From: Phytomonas francai
Taxonomy: Eukaryota > Euglenozoa > Kinetoplastea > Trypanosomatida > Trypanosomatidae
Length of the DNA stretch: 64,000 bases
NCBI GenBank assembly: GCA_001766655.1
Contig: MJCC01000018.1
Location: forward strand, 108,158 to 172,157
Direction of reading: 5' to 3'
The position numbers and the translations under genes were made by a program. Below the pieces are notes generated by a model that was not told where the DNA came from, searched no databases, and saw only the letters and a program-made list of their open reading frames with translations. Below, in pieces: positions 1 through 10,714 of this stretch (positions within the stretch are counted from its first letter, which is position 1; each line of letters starts with the position of its first letter).

Positions 1-232
1 CATGTTGTTTTTGTGACAAATAAGCGTCGGTACCACTTGGTCGATTTTCACCAAATTTTGCACCTTGTGACACAAGAACGTTGTTTGTTACAAGGTAATG
101 GCCGCACGGCTCCATATAACCATGTGGGCGCGCCACGCATGTTGTTTTTGTGACAAATAAGCGTCGGTACCACTTGGTCGATTTTCACCAAATTTTGCAT
201 CTTGTGACACAAGAACGTTGCTTGTGACATGT
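1..232. repeat. 137-bp tandem repeat, about 1.7 copies, at window edge
   Basis: A sequence beginning catgttgtttttgtgac at position 1 begins again at position 138, so the period is 137 bp. The second copy runs to about 230 with a few substitutions and then breaks into unrelated DNA. The unit contains short self-similar words (gtgacaaataag, gtgacacaag). Because copy 1 starts at the window edge, this is probably the end of a longer array lying to the left. I do not recognise it as a named satellite. No coding potential is convincing in it. Confidence 0.85.
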
Positions 233-3138
233 GGGTTATTTTTTCCGCCTGTTTTCTTCAATATGAGAATTTTCCATTGCTAATGGGAAATTTTCTTTGT
301 TTTTAAAACGTGTGGCGCGTGTTCGGGCTCTGGTATGGTGTTTTTCGGGCTGTTCCGCATTGGAGGGTTTACGCGATGGGCTGGGTGTACTATTGTAGTG
401 GTGGCGAACTGGGTTCCATCTGCGCAGGTTGCGGGCCCCAAACCTGTGCGGTCAGCTGTTTGCAAGGGATTTTGTCATATCTTTGTGCTTTATCGTCGGG
501 AATTCGGCCTCTGTCCAGGAAGAAGGCTGCGTCGTGGGGTAATCGAACCGAGACATGCCTATGTCGGCGGATGAAGGCGGGGCGACCTTTTTAAATTATA
601 CCGCTTCTATGCATAACTTGTTTTTTATAAAAAGAGCGATGCCGTTGTTCTTTATTTATCTTTTGTCCTAAAGCAGTATTGTGCCGTAAATGGAAATACA
701 ATAGTGCAATATTATCCCATGTCCCCTCATTCCTCTTTATTTAAAGGGAAGGGCTGCTAGGACTTTTCGGCGGACGTGTTAGAACGGTGGGTCACTCGTT
801 GCCTGAGATTGACTCAATTTAATGAATAATATTTCGCACAATTAAGGAATCCATGCGGCCAAAATTGAATGACCATCTGGCTTGAAGATAATTTTAGACT
901 GCCATACGCTGGGGGCATGGTGTGGGGGGAGTCAAAAGCTTTTTCATTTGCACTCATCGTCAAGAATGCCAACCCATAATTCACAATAATACACCAGAGG
1001 CAATTGTGTTTGATTCCAACCGTAGGGCACCCGTTAACCTCAGGAATCGTGTTTGGTGAATATTTCACTTAGTTTTTCATTCGGAAAGGGTTCCCGGGAT
1101 GTGAGAAGCTGTGACTTCTGAGATGAGGCCGTGCTTTGGCGAATGGTCACCTTCAGCCCCTCCTGAAGAGAAGCCCGGCGTAGAAAATTCGTTGTGATGT
1201 TAATCTTGTCAGATTTAATATTGCATTGGAAGCGGGGTAAATTGATTGATGGACTGGATCGACTGTGAAGCGGATCGGGGTGTGGGTTCACCCAATGGCT
1301 TAATTGTACTGGAATTTGTGCACAGGGGCGGTGGAGGGCATGTACTTCTGGATTATTCCATTGGCATATCGCAAGCCAAGGCTCTATTTTTATTCTGGCA
1401 AACTATTTTAATCGTATGTATAAACCCATGCCTTTCAACCTTGAGGGTGTTCAGTTGCCCTTTCCAAAGTATCATTAATCTACCATCTTGTTCTGTGAGG
1501 AAAGGGGGCATCACAGCTATCAAAGAGTACGCGTTGCATTGCTGTTTTGAATTACTAATGTTAGTATCAGTTCCCACATGCTCTGTAGGGCTTATGCATG
1601 CGCTTCTTTTGGCCAAACAGGAGTTGAAGATATAGGGGTCCCTCGGGGAAACTCGCCATAGTCTACGCCTATGCGCATTTCAAAGGGGCTGGGACAAGAC
1701 TCCGTGTCAAGAACACTCTGCATGATAGCTTGAATCTGGGGGATCATTAGGCTTTACATGAATCTCCTTCCATCAAAAAAATGACAACAGTGTCCCTGAG
1801 CGTTCATTAGTAGGGGCAGAACTATCCCAACACAAGGTAGTCTTGCTGTTATCGGCGCGCACCATAAGCTTTATTAAAGCGGCATATTTGGGCCCAGAGT
1901 TTTCGTCATTCAGACTGCCAGCAAGGCAACAGCTGGGGTGTATGCAGGGGGTATATATAGCCTAAGGGTGTGCTTATGTAATCCGTTGAGCTTTTATATC
2001 TCTGAACCGAAATGATTTAAAGTTTATTTCTTACCTGGACTTCGTACCATTCTATACCAAAAAAGTATGAGAAAGATGTCAATTGTAATTAGTTGTCTTT
2101 CAGGGCATCAATTTGATAAGCGACGATAGGGGTGATGGTGGTGCCGTAGGCCGCATGACCTTGTGATTCGAGCTTATGGATACTCACATGATTGTGCAGA
2201 ATCACAAGGTGGGGGTTCCTGGAAAAGAACTTACCTTCACCACTAATGGATATTGTAACGATCTGGGGTTATTCTTTACTTGTTGAGTGGCCCCACGCAT
2301 TGGTTGAACCTCAATTCAAGCAGGTTCAGACTTTGGGCTTTGCTGACTATGAAGAGGCAAGGGGTCGATAAGTTGAGGTCCAAAAGCTATGTATTATATC
2401 CTAAGGGCACTCAGATCCATGAAGTCAAACTTAGGCTAGGTGTTTTTGTTCAACTATTAAGTGCTCGCTTTTCTGAGTTTTTTTGCATGGCCCGATGAGG
2501 CCAGACCTTTTAAAATTTTATCAGGGCTTATTGGTCAGGTTCTTTGGGAAGCTAATAGTACCTATAATTTTTTTTATACATGGGTTAGACAGAAGGGAAA
2601 CGGTTCCAACAAGCGGTCCGGTTTTGGGGTTCCATTCTGGGGGCCTGAGGTCACTCTTTTCTATCAATCTTAATTGGTATATTGTATCACCCGACTATAC
2701 GGTCCTGTGTTAATAACGATTCCTATTTAAAAGGACAGACCTTTTGAAAACATCATGAAGCACACTTTAAGAAATGGATCCCCCCAAAATAAATCAAAGG
2801 ATGTCTCTAAGCTGCTACAAGATATCTAAGATAATTCTGAATCTTATATAGACTACTGAACTATCTATTTCAGCCTTTTTCTTGAGCACAATCTTGTTTA
2901 CCTTTGAAGCTTGATGCAAATAGAAAGGCAAAGCATCGGGATTCTTTTAAAGCATCATCTCTGCGGCAAGGTTGGAACATTTTATGCATTGCTGAACTCC
3001 CATGGATACATGTTTGCATCAAAATTCAAAACCAGGTAAGCTTCATTATCATAAATTAAGCTGGGGGTAACACACCAAAGGCGTATAAATCTATAAGAGG
3101 AAAGATTAACTAGAGTGCTGTATGATTTCCGATATAAA
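233..3138. other. Long stretch without a convincing gene
   Basis: About 2.9 kb of moderately AT-rich DNA. Several short minus-strand reading frames follow one another in different frames (around 1353-1616, 1040-1291 and 814-1068), and a plus-strand frame near 2280-2500 is weakly protein-like, but none resembles a family I know. They may be chance or the remains of decayed genes. I saw no tRNA or other RNA gene. It lies downstream, in the transcription sense, of the whole minus-strand cluster. Confidence 0.5.
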
Positions 3139-3414
3139 TCATGACTCCTTTTTTCTTAGAGAATTCAAAAAAAAGCCACACGCACGGTGTGCACCTTGTT
3201 GTGTTGGTCTATCCAAAGTTTTTTCCTCATCCTGCTGAAGTATTTTTTCAATTGGTAGTGTGGCGCCAGGGGCTCCCTCCACGTAGTCTGCTATCGTATT
3301 CAGGACCTCCGATTTATCTGGACTATTTTGAAACTTTTGATCGTTATAAATAGAGAGAAAGAACTGAACCCTTGCAAGTATGCTTTCCAACTCATATTTT
3401 AAGTGTGACGTCAT
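3139..3414 (-). CDS. Hypothetical 91-residue protein
   Basis: An ATG-started frame of 91 residues in the same orientation as all neighbours, about 440 bp downstream of the phosphatase gene. The composition looks protein-like: a helical, charged N-terminal half (MTSHLKYELESILARV...) and a lysine-rich C-terminus, with no membrane segment, signal peptide or recognisable motif. The family is unknown to me. Position and strand fit a real small gene at the end of the cluster, but chance remains possible at this length. Conservation at the same place in related genomes would settle it. Confidence 0.45.
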   Translation of the reverse strand: MTSHLKYELESILARVQFFLSIYNDQKFQNSPDKSEVLNTIADYVEGAPGATLPIEKILQQDEEKTLDRPTQQGAHRACGFFLNSLRKKES

Positions 3415-3855
3415 GATTAAACTAGCTTTCTTTTCCTTGTGTCTAGCTTATGGCATGCTTGTTATTCAACTAAAATAAATTAATAAATTAGTATGCAAAG
3501 AACTGGAAGAGGTGGTGGTAGTGATATGAATAGAAAGGAAAAGGAAGCGTAACAGTTATTTCATAATAAATTTCATCACTTAAAAATTATATTCATTGAT
3601 CTTATTTCATTCATCCGTATCATTCTGTTCTTCATTGGTTGTTATTGACATAATGTGTCCCAAAATTGCATCCTCCTGCGGGGTTTCATTGAAGAATATT
3701 TATTTAGTCTAAAAGTTTCAAAGAGCAGAGATACCAGATACACTCCCATTACTACAGAGGAAACCGAGAAGCCACACGTACGCGACTTTCGAAACTGATA
3801 ATTTCCCCTTTCTCTATACTGATAAGATTTAACATTGATTTTTATACCAGTGGGT

Positions 3856-4941
3856 TCAAATCTTAGAATCGATACGCATGGATTGCATTTTTAGCATGGC
3901 GTTAGCTTCTTCTTCAAACATATGATTCATATAGTGGTGTTTAAGTGGTGGAATAGGTTCCTGTCTGCGTGATGGCAGGATCGTTCCGAGAATCTGTTGC
4001 CTCGTGACGGTGCGTGGGTTCATGGTTTCTGAAAAATCATCACACCTTACGTAGTCCAGATCTCTCCAGTGATCCAGTTCCTTTATTACACTTCCGTCCT
4101 GTGGAACCGAGCCAACTGCTCGAAGAACCGGAAGGATGTCTAGTAGAGCATGATCCTTTTCCAGCTTTTCTATTTCCATCATTCCTTCATTTAGAATTCT
4201 GAGGGTCTTTTCATCCAGATGCTCCGCATTGATTGGGCTCTCTTTAGTCTGGCTTAGTGCATACATATAGTTTTGCACGATCGCGTCATCGACTTCGAAG
4301 GAGGATACTTTGATAGAATTTCGTGGGGTCAGTGGGAAACTTCTTACGTTATCATCCACTATCACGACATGATCGATTGGTCTCCCGAGCATAGGAAGGT
4401 ACTTCATGTAGGCATGATTTTCTAATGTTTGGGTGCGCGATAACGAGTAGAAGTTTGCATGTGTTGTTCCACTATTATTTAATGTATCTTCTCCATTTAG
4501 CATTTTTTTGTAATTGTAAAAGGATGGTGGCAGTTGCAACACTTGCGTCTCTAACGCATCCATAACAGCACTACAATATGATGCCGTGCCGGCGGTCCAA
4601 AAGACTACTTCGAAGAGTTCATTAACTTCGAGAAGAAATTCCCTTAGATGCGGCCGAGTGAGAATGTGGTAGTCAACTAGTTTGGCATGATTCATTCCCT
4701 CTGTGCTTGGTTGGGGTTTATGGCGAGCCATCCCGAAGGTGTGTATTAGTGTTTCATCAATGTCTAATACTAAAGTGTGCTTTCCCTTATTTTTTGGAAG
4801 ACATGGAGGAAGTGGGATGGGCCATAAGGGGGGTAATTCCGAAAGCAACCCAGTAGCAATAAGGGGCCCAAGCTTTTGCTGCTTCTGAAGCGCTCCGGTT
4901 TCAGCAGCCCTTGACAAGGATTGACGGGCTGTGCGAAACAT
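3856..4941 (-). CDS. FCP1/SCP-family (NIF-type) protein phosphatase
   Basis: A 361-residue HAD-superfamily phosphatase of the CTD/NLI-interacting-factor type. The catalytic DxDxT motif is DIDET at residues 60-64, inside HTLVLDIDETLIHTFG. The usual second block follows at about 111-130 (EVVFWTAGTASYCSAVMDAL), and the acidic motif IVDDN lies near residue 200. In this family the first Asp is the phospho-acceptor and the second the general acid. Substrates range from RNA polymerase II tail peptides to other phosphoproteins; the substrate here cannot be told. The N-terminus (MFRTARQSLSRAA) is basic and amphipathic, like a mitochondrial presequence, so a Tim50-like organellar member is an alternative. 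No membrane segment is evident after it, which argues against Tim50. About 110 residues beyond the HAD core have no recognised domain. Confidence 0.85.
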   Translation of the reverse strand: MFRTARQSLSRAAETGALQKQQKLGPLIATGLLSELPPLWPIPLPPCLPKNKGKHTLVLDIDETLIHTFGMARHKPQPSTEGMNHAKLVDYHILTRPHLREFLLEVNELFEVVFWTAGTASYCSAVMDALETQVLQLPPSFYNYKKMLNGEDTLNNSGTTHANFYSLSRTQTLENHAYMKYLPMLGRPIDHVVIVDDNVRSFPLTPRNSIKVSSFEVDDAIVQNYMYALSQTKESPINAEHLDEKTLRILNEGMMEIEKLEKDHALLDILPVLRAVGSVPQDGSVIKELDHWRDLDYVRCDDFSETMNPRTVTRQQILGTILPSRRQEPIPPLKHHYMNHMFEEEANAMLKMQSMRIDSKI

Positions 4942-5021
4942 GAATCAGGTTATATACTTAGGTACCTTTTCGAAAGAAAGAGCGCGTTAAAGAGTCTCTG
5001 TATGTGATTAAAAAAATGTAT

Positions 5022-5068
<47 letters not shown>

Positions 5069-6780
5069 TGCATTTTGGGAAATGATACCGCAAAAGGAAA
5101 GAGGGTTCATATGTATTTATGCACACACATTTATAAAATTGTGTAAAGGTGAGCTTATAGCAAAACCACACGCTATAATTTTTGTAAAAGGGAGGCATAA
5201 ATGCACAGGTAAAAGTGTAGTCAATAGAAGTGAGTTATGTTTTTGTGACTAATGACTTTGGCAAATGTGCCATGTTAAATAATGCACTCCAATTCTATAG
5301 CTAAGGATGAACTGGGTGATCAATGAGGTCTTTTCGAGAATAATCCTCCTGAATGTATGCCAAGACACCACCTTTGCCATTAGTTGATGAAGCAGATGCC
5401 ATCGGTGCCATTTGCCATTTAGGACCTTGTTTATGCTGTTTGGAAAGAGTCTTTTTTAGCCAAAGGCCTTTTTACATAGAGTTAAGGATATGGTAGGTAT
5501 GCACACGCATACCGCCGGAGAGGGGCATCTCTGGGCTCATTTTGTGCCACTCCACTTTGACTAAGAACCAAATACATGCGAGTGGTCTTTGTGTAGAGGA
5601 TTCCTGCATCACATTTAGTTTGTGTTTTATCGAAGAAATAGCACACATCACCTTCAAACAACATTCACCTTGCCACGTGATTAGAAGCACGCACACATAC
5701 ACGCTTGTTGTTTTGACCCATTCCTTCCTCCATCAAAGGTAAAACAATTGCGTCACGTGGTCAGTACAATGGTTTTACAAAAGAGAGGTAAAGGGTATGT
5801 ATTCTACGTGTTGTTGTTGTTGTCTTCGTTGTCGTTGCAACACGGTTCTAATGACACTGTGGTTCCGCTTGAGACCGTTATTTTTTTTTTTTGGAGCGAC
5901 TGGACCTCCTATTTTTGAAAATATCTTCCACTGAACCAAGAAGTCCCACCAAACGAATGACTGTACGCAGAAAGTATAGGCAGAAGTGATTTGGATCGCT
6001 ATTTAGTTTCCTTGAGGCAGGTGTTGTAATACAGCACGTTTAAGCCTTTCCATGAATTCGATGCCGACGTGGTCCATCTTTACTAAGGGGGGTGACGGTT
6101 GCTTTTTACGTTACTTCTTAATCTGTTCAGCCCTAGAGTAAAGCGAAAGTTATACACGGCTTTAGCACCTTCACATTCTAAATTTCAAGGCTAGTATTAG
6201 AATTTTTTTTCACAGAATGTAGTTTAGTACGAAAAGACCACAGACAGAGCACCAGGCGTGAGTGTTGAGTAATATACAGAACCACTTGGTATCATGTCCT
6301 TTAAAAGCCTTTTGCTTCTCTAGGAGAAGATTGTTCTCACGCCTGTGAGCAACATCAACCCCGCAAGCGACAGACACGCCTTGTTCAAAAACTTGAGGCG
6401 CCTTCCGAAGATAGGCTCAGCCACTAGCACAGAGCTGTCTTTGCCTTCAAATTGAGAGGAAAAAACATTGTGGAGACCTAAATCAGAAAAAGGAAAGGGA
6501 AATATTCCATTTGAAGCAATTGTTTGTGCGAGAAGGGGGTGGTAGGTGGCATTACAACCGCACACAATGGTAAAGGGTCCAGAAAAGATGAAAGTACCAA
6601 AATGACAGCAATGTTTATATAATAACGCAAAAAGCCGATACGAAGTCGATGTCGGTGTAACTAAAATGCAGCAGTAAAGCAAGTAAGCGGCCACAAATCA
6701 TCAAGGGGGGGAGTTATACACTGCCAAGCCATACGTATCCAGATCTATGGTTGGGTTGGACGGAAGATAAGTAAACAATT
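4942..6780. other. Intergenic region with CA/TA microsatellite
   Basis: About 1.8 kb between Rab3GAP (upstream on the minus strand) and the phosphatase. A compound (CA)n(TA)n microsatellite lies at 5021-5069. The rest is AT-rich with pyrimidine and purine runs but no gene I can support. A 124-residue minus-strand frame at 6320-6694 is hydrophobic and cysteine-rich without homology I recognise; I treat it as Rab3GAP 3' UTR or spacer. Confidence 0.6.
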
Positions 6781-9700
6781 CTAAAGCACCTCTTGCGACA
6801 GCGCGAGACCCAAGCGAAACTCGCCCGAGCCTTGCTTCTCCATCACCAGCTGCTGAAAACAGCCGGACGTGTTTAATGGGCGCTCAGCCATGCACGCCAG
6901 GCGCACCCGCACCTCCCGCGGGTGCTTCTCCCGCTCCTTTTGGAAGCACCGGCAGAGCCACGAGGACCACCACGAGAGCGCAACCGGGCACGCCGCCAGG
7001 CTCAGGCGCCCGCCCCTGGGCTGCTTCTCGGTCGGCGCGCTGAGCCCACCTGCGAGTTCGCCCCACCCCACCACACCCCCCACCGCGAGCGCCGCGCAGA
7101 GGGCGGTCTCGACCTCGGCAACCCCACGCAGGGCGCGCGCCCGCGCCCCACGCACGCCCTCCAGCCCCGCCCGCGAGGTTGCCTCCCCGCCCGCGAGCCC
7201 CCCCGCGATGGCGTGGGACCGGGCCCGGAGGTAGGCGCGCAGGGCCGCCGCGCACAGCCCCGCGCGCGCCCGCTCGGGCCCCTTTCGATTCAGCCCCCCC
7301 GGCATTCGCGCCGCCGCGTCCCTGCCGCGCCGCCCAATCCCCGCCGGGTGCGAGAGCATCGGGTGCAGGGCGTTTGACAGCGAGGCGTCGAGGACGTCGT
7401 GCAGGAGCATCCCCCGCGGGACCGCCGCGACCAGCCATCGCAGCACCAACGCGGCCTCCGCGCGCGGGCGAAAGGCGTCCGCGGTGATCTCCGCCCCCGA
7501 ACGCGGCACCGCGGCCGTCCACAACACCCACCACAGGTTCGACCCATCCCCCGCGTTTCCAGCATCCGTACAACCCGCGGCTTCCGGGTTTGGCCTCAGA
7601 ATCCGCATGCGTTCGGAGAGGTAGTCGTTATCGTCGGAGCTCGGCGCGGCCGGGAGTTTGAAATCGCGTGGGCTATGCCAGTGCACAAAGTCAGGGAAGC
7701 GTACGACGCGTCCGTTGTGTGCCTCATTAACGTAGAGAAAGAGGCACATATCGTTGTAGAGCCCATTGCCATGAAGCCACACACTCGGGGACTGCACAGT
7801 GGCGGTTATATCCAGATTATTTAAATCGATGGCGCGTTGGGTAATCGTGTCGAAAGTGGTAGGAATCTGCGGAAGTACCGGAGGCTTCACTAGGGGTTCC
7901 CCATTTGTTATGAGGACTGTAGTTTCACCTGAAAAACTCGCATTACTGCTATTCCAGCCGTCGCTGTTTGAGTGCGCTTCCGGTGCAATCGGAGGCACTT
8001 GCTCAGCTATAGCATGAGGCATACTCAACTGGGAAACTGACTCGGTATCCTTTTCGAGTCCGATATTGAAATTGCTATTCTCATCGCTGCCTTTCGCGCT
8101 AGCCAGGACTTTCGGGGCATTCTGGGGATGGGGTTCGTCCATTTCTAACAGCATTGCACGAAGACAATACACCAATAGCTGGAGTTTCTGGACTAAAAGA
8201 GATTGTGTGATATCGACCACCGGCTCACGCACCGGAAGCCGGATACAGTTCAACACAAAAGATATATCTTCTTTTTTGCCACTATCGAGGCGTATTTGAA
8301 CCTCCCGCATGCAATAATTCCAAGTGTGGAATATGTCTTCCACCTCAAATAGCCTGTTCATGGCAACATGGGCCAGCCGTGTGAGCAAAGATCCTGGAAA
8401 GTAGGCATGCCGAAGGTCTTTTAAGGACCCTGGGTTGGAAGCTTTACTTGTTCTTTCGCCAACTGGAAGTTGGCTCTGTCTGTTTAAGAATTCATTCAGT
8501 AACTCAGCCCCTCCATTAGTTTTGTCACCATCACTGCATACAAAATCCTCCTTAGCGAGTTCATCGATTAAGATCTGATGAGTTTCACTGCCGGGGGGAG
8601 TGAAACTCATGACTTCGTTCTGAAATTCTTCGCCACGTTCGTTGAAGTGGTCTGCGGGTGCCTCGTGCGCAGATACAGGTTGTGGCATAGAATCCCAATG
8701 GTCTTGCATGTAGTCTAATATTTTGCTGCCAAATTTGTCCAACGCAACACACGAGGGATGGTAAAGACTCGTCTCACAGCGTGCAATGGCGCGGGCGAGG
8801 ATAGAACACTTTCGATTAACCTCTTCCGCGGAAGGCGAGGTGGCTAGCGCGAACGGATCCACAAGACTGAAGTTTGCATCTTCGCGAGCTTCATAGTCGT
8901 GAAGCTGATTCCACGTAAAATCGAAGAAGAGCTTCTCAACCGGGGCAACATCGGTACCGAAGGGGAGGAAATGCGGCCCACAAAATCGGACCATTTCCTC
9001 ATTTTCCCGTTTCAAAAGCTCACGCCACGTATAGCCCTCATTTTTAGTTTCGTCGGGAGTCCTGAGCGTGGACGGAGCGGGGAATTCGGGATGGGGTTCG
9101 ATGTGTCGGAAGCGCCAGGGTACTGAAAGCTCGAACCGCTTTGAGACGGAAATGCACATCCCTTTGAAGTCATACATCTCCATCCGACTGCAGGGGCCGA
9201 GATGGAGCTGAAACAAGTTCACTAGATCTGAGAGGTACAAACAACCCTCCGGGCGTTGGCCGTAGGCGTTGCACCGAAAGCGCGTGGTCAATAGCGGTTG
9301 TAGCAGCATCTGAGCGATGGTTGGGGTTTGGTTTTGTGATGCCCCGCACGACGAGGCTGCATCCTGTTCAAAGACCATCGTCGACCCCAACCCTGGAGGG
9401 GCAAATCCCTCAAAAGTTTGCTGATACTCATCCCCCGTCGGAACAAAACAGGGGATGCAGCCGTCATGAAAGGAAAACAGTGACGGCAGCTCATCCGCCC
9501 CCTGGACCCTTTTTCCACCGTTTAGGTTCATTTGCAGACGGTCTGAGAAGGCGTTTCCCGCAGCAGTGGAGAGGATCGAGAGGTATAGGGCAGACTCGCT
9601 CGCCCTATAGTAAGTATTCAGTGCTACGTTTTTTATCAGAAGGAAAAGCGGCAAGCAGAACAAACGTGCTATCGGATGGGATGGGTCGTGGGCGTGAATT

Positions 9701-10167
9701 TCAACACGAATATTTTCCTCTAGCGCGAGATCCACCTCGTCGTGTGTTCCCTCAGCGCTCCACACCGTACCTACGCGACGCTGACCTTGTTCGATCCTAA
9801 TCGGGAAAGTACATCCTACAACAAAGGGCGATGGCGGCGGCACATCCCACGACGTCTTACACCCCGTGATACCATCATCATCTCCTTCACTTTCATCTTT
9901 CCTAGATAAATCCGATGAAAAAGATGGCATCGATATGCCGTCATCTTCAGATGATTTCTGGGGTATCCGTGTCTGTTCGTTTATCCCTCTAGTAAAGGGC
10001 CTGAGATTGTCGCACTTCTCAAAAGATTCCACGAGGAATTTTTCTACTTCATCTACCATCGTTTCAAACCAGTTAGCACACGAGTAGTCGTGAATTTCGA
10101 ATGAGACTTCATCGCCATCGATTACATCTTGATTCGCCTCCTCTTTATCTGTCATTTCTTTCCACAT
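6781..10167 (-). CDS. RAB3GAP1: Rab3 GTPase-activating protein catalytic subunit
   Basis: 1128 residues; animal RAB3GAP1 is about 980. In animals the heterodimer with RAB3GAP2 acts on Rab3 and as exchange factor for Rab18, in membrane trafficking and lipid-droplet/ER processes. The N-terminus carries the family's opening (FEIHDYSCANWFETMVDEVEKF, close to the animal FEITDFT...W motif). The conserved Rab3GAP block DFVHWHSPRDF is near residue 822, followed near 880 by LWWVLWTAAVP and a helical stretch matching the C-terminal end of the catalytic domain. Two Met codons lie close together at the start (residues 1 and 5). The last 300 or so residues come from extremely GC-rich DNA (about 6840-7570) and are Ala/Arg/Gly-rich, unlike the rest. 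The frame nevertheless stays open and the conserved blocks lie on both sides of the composition change, so I read it as one gene. Confidence 0.85.
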   Translation of the reverse strand: MWKEMTDKEEANQDVIDGDEVSFEIHDYSCANWFETMVDEVEKFLVESFEKCDNLRPFTRGINEQTRIPQKSSEDDGISMPSFSSDLSRKDESEGDDDGITGCKTSWDVPPPSPFVVGCTFPIRIEQGQRRVGTVWSAEGTHDEVDLALEENIRVEIHAHDPSHPIARLFCLPLFLLIKNVALNTYYRASESALYLSILSTAAGNAFSDRLQMNLNGGKRVQGADELPSLFSFHDGCIPCFVPTGDEYQQTFEGFAPPGLGSTMVFEQDAASSCGASQNQTPTIAQMLLQPLLTTRFRCNAYGQRPEGCLYLSDLVNLFQLHLGPCSRMEMYDFKGMCISVSKRFELSVPWRFRHIEPHPEFPAPSTLRTPDETKNEGYTWRELLKRENEEMVRFCGPHFLPFGTDVAPVEKLFFDFTWNQLHDYEAREDANFSLVDPFALATSPSAEEVNRKCSILARAIARCETSLYHPSCVALDKFGSKILDYMQDHWDSMPQPVSAHEAPADHFNERGEEFQNEVMSFTPPGSETHQILIDELAKEDFVCSDGDKTNGGAELLNEFLNRQSQLPVGERTSKASNPGSLKDLRHAYFPGSLLTRLAHVAMNRLFEVEDIFHTWNYCMREVQIRLDSGKKEDISFVLNCIRLPVREPVVDITQSLLVQKLQLLVYCLRAMLLEMDEPHPQNAPKVLASAKGSDENSNFNIGLEKDTESVSQLSMPHAIAEQVPPIAPEAHSNSDGWNSSNASFSGETTVLITNGEPLVKPPVLPQIPTTFDTITQRAIDLNNLDITATVQSPSVWLHGNGLYNDMCLFLYVNEAHNGRVVRFPDFVHWHSPRDFKLPAAPSSDDNDYLSERMRILRPNPEAAGCTDAGNAGDGSNLWWVLWTAAVPRSGAEITADAFRPRAEAALVLRWLVAAVPRGMLLHDVLDASLSNALHPMLSHPAGIGRRGRDAAARMPGGLNRKGPERARAGLCAAALRAYLRARSHAIAGGLAGGEATSRAGLEGVRGARARALRGVAEVETALCAALAVGGVVGWGELAGGLSAPTEKQPRGGRLSLAACPVALSWWSSWLCRCFQKEREKHPREVRVRLACMAERPLNTSGCFQQLVMEKQGSGEFRLGLALSQEVL

Positions 10168-10634
10168 TCTTTGATATGTACTTTATGAGTCTTTACTGAC
10201 GTAGACCGTGTGAACAGGAAAGTTATTCTTGTCATGGAATGGTAATAATGACAATAATAATAGTAATCATAAATACCTTTGCACATTTTGAATCTAAAAC
10301 TGAACACAAAATGACAGATGTAACGCCGAGAAGACGCGCGTTCCGTTCTTCCTAGAGGAAGAGGTCGAGCTATTGAATCATTTCTCTAGCGGTACCTATA
10401 ATGGGTAAAGTACGTGAACATTCGAATCTACTTTTTTACACACAAAACATCACCATCTTTCTGAAGAGACATGTTCGTCTCACTGAGTACTTGACGATTT
10501 TGCTCGCGATTAGGGCCATTATTCTGGTAAAACGGCATGGGTGGATCGAATCACAAAATCCGGCACGCAAAGTTTATCTTATTCCTTTGGCACTTGCTCA
10601 TAATACCTTTTTTCACAAACTCCTTTTGCCATGA

Positions 10635-10637
<3 letters not shown>

Positions 10638-10669
<32 letters not shown>
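10638..10669. repeat. (TA)16 microsatellite
   Basis: Uninterrupted TA dinucleotides just downstream of the 339-residue gene, in the intergenic region leading to Rab3GAP. Confidence 0.95.
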
Positions 10670-10673
<4 letters not shown>

Positions 10674-10714
10674 ATTCACCGCTTTGCTTTCGCTTTTTAC
10701 AAAATTTACGGAGT

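Noticed and set aside
520..560. tRNA-like T-arm word on the minus strand
   Set aside because: The flanking bases do not form the T stem or a cloverleaf.
2160..2520. Plus-strand reading with TGA read as Trp, suggesting maxicircle-derived DNA
   Set aside because: The resulting peptide does not resemble any kinetoplast gene that I know.
6320..6694. 124-residue minus-strand frame downstream of Rab3GAP
   Set aside because: Hydrophobic, cysteine-rich and without motif or homology I recognise; more likely 3' UTR or spacer.
6884..7573. Second long minus-strand frame overlapping the Rab3GAP 3' end
   Set aside because: A shadow created by very high GC content; composed of Gly/Ala/Arg and lacking any family block, while the main frame carries conserved Rab3GAP motifs.
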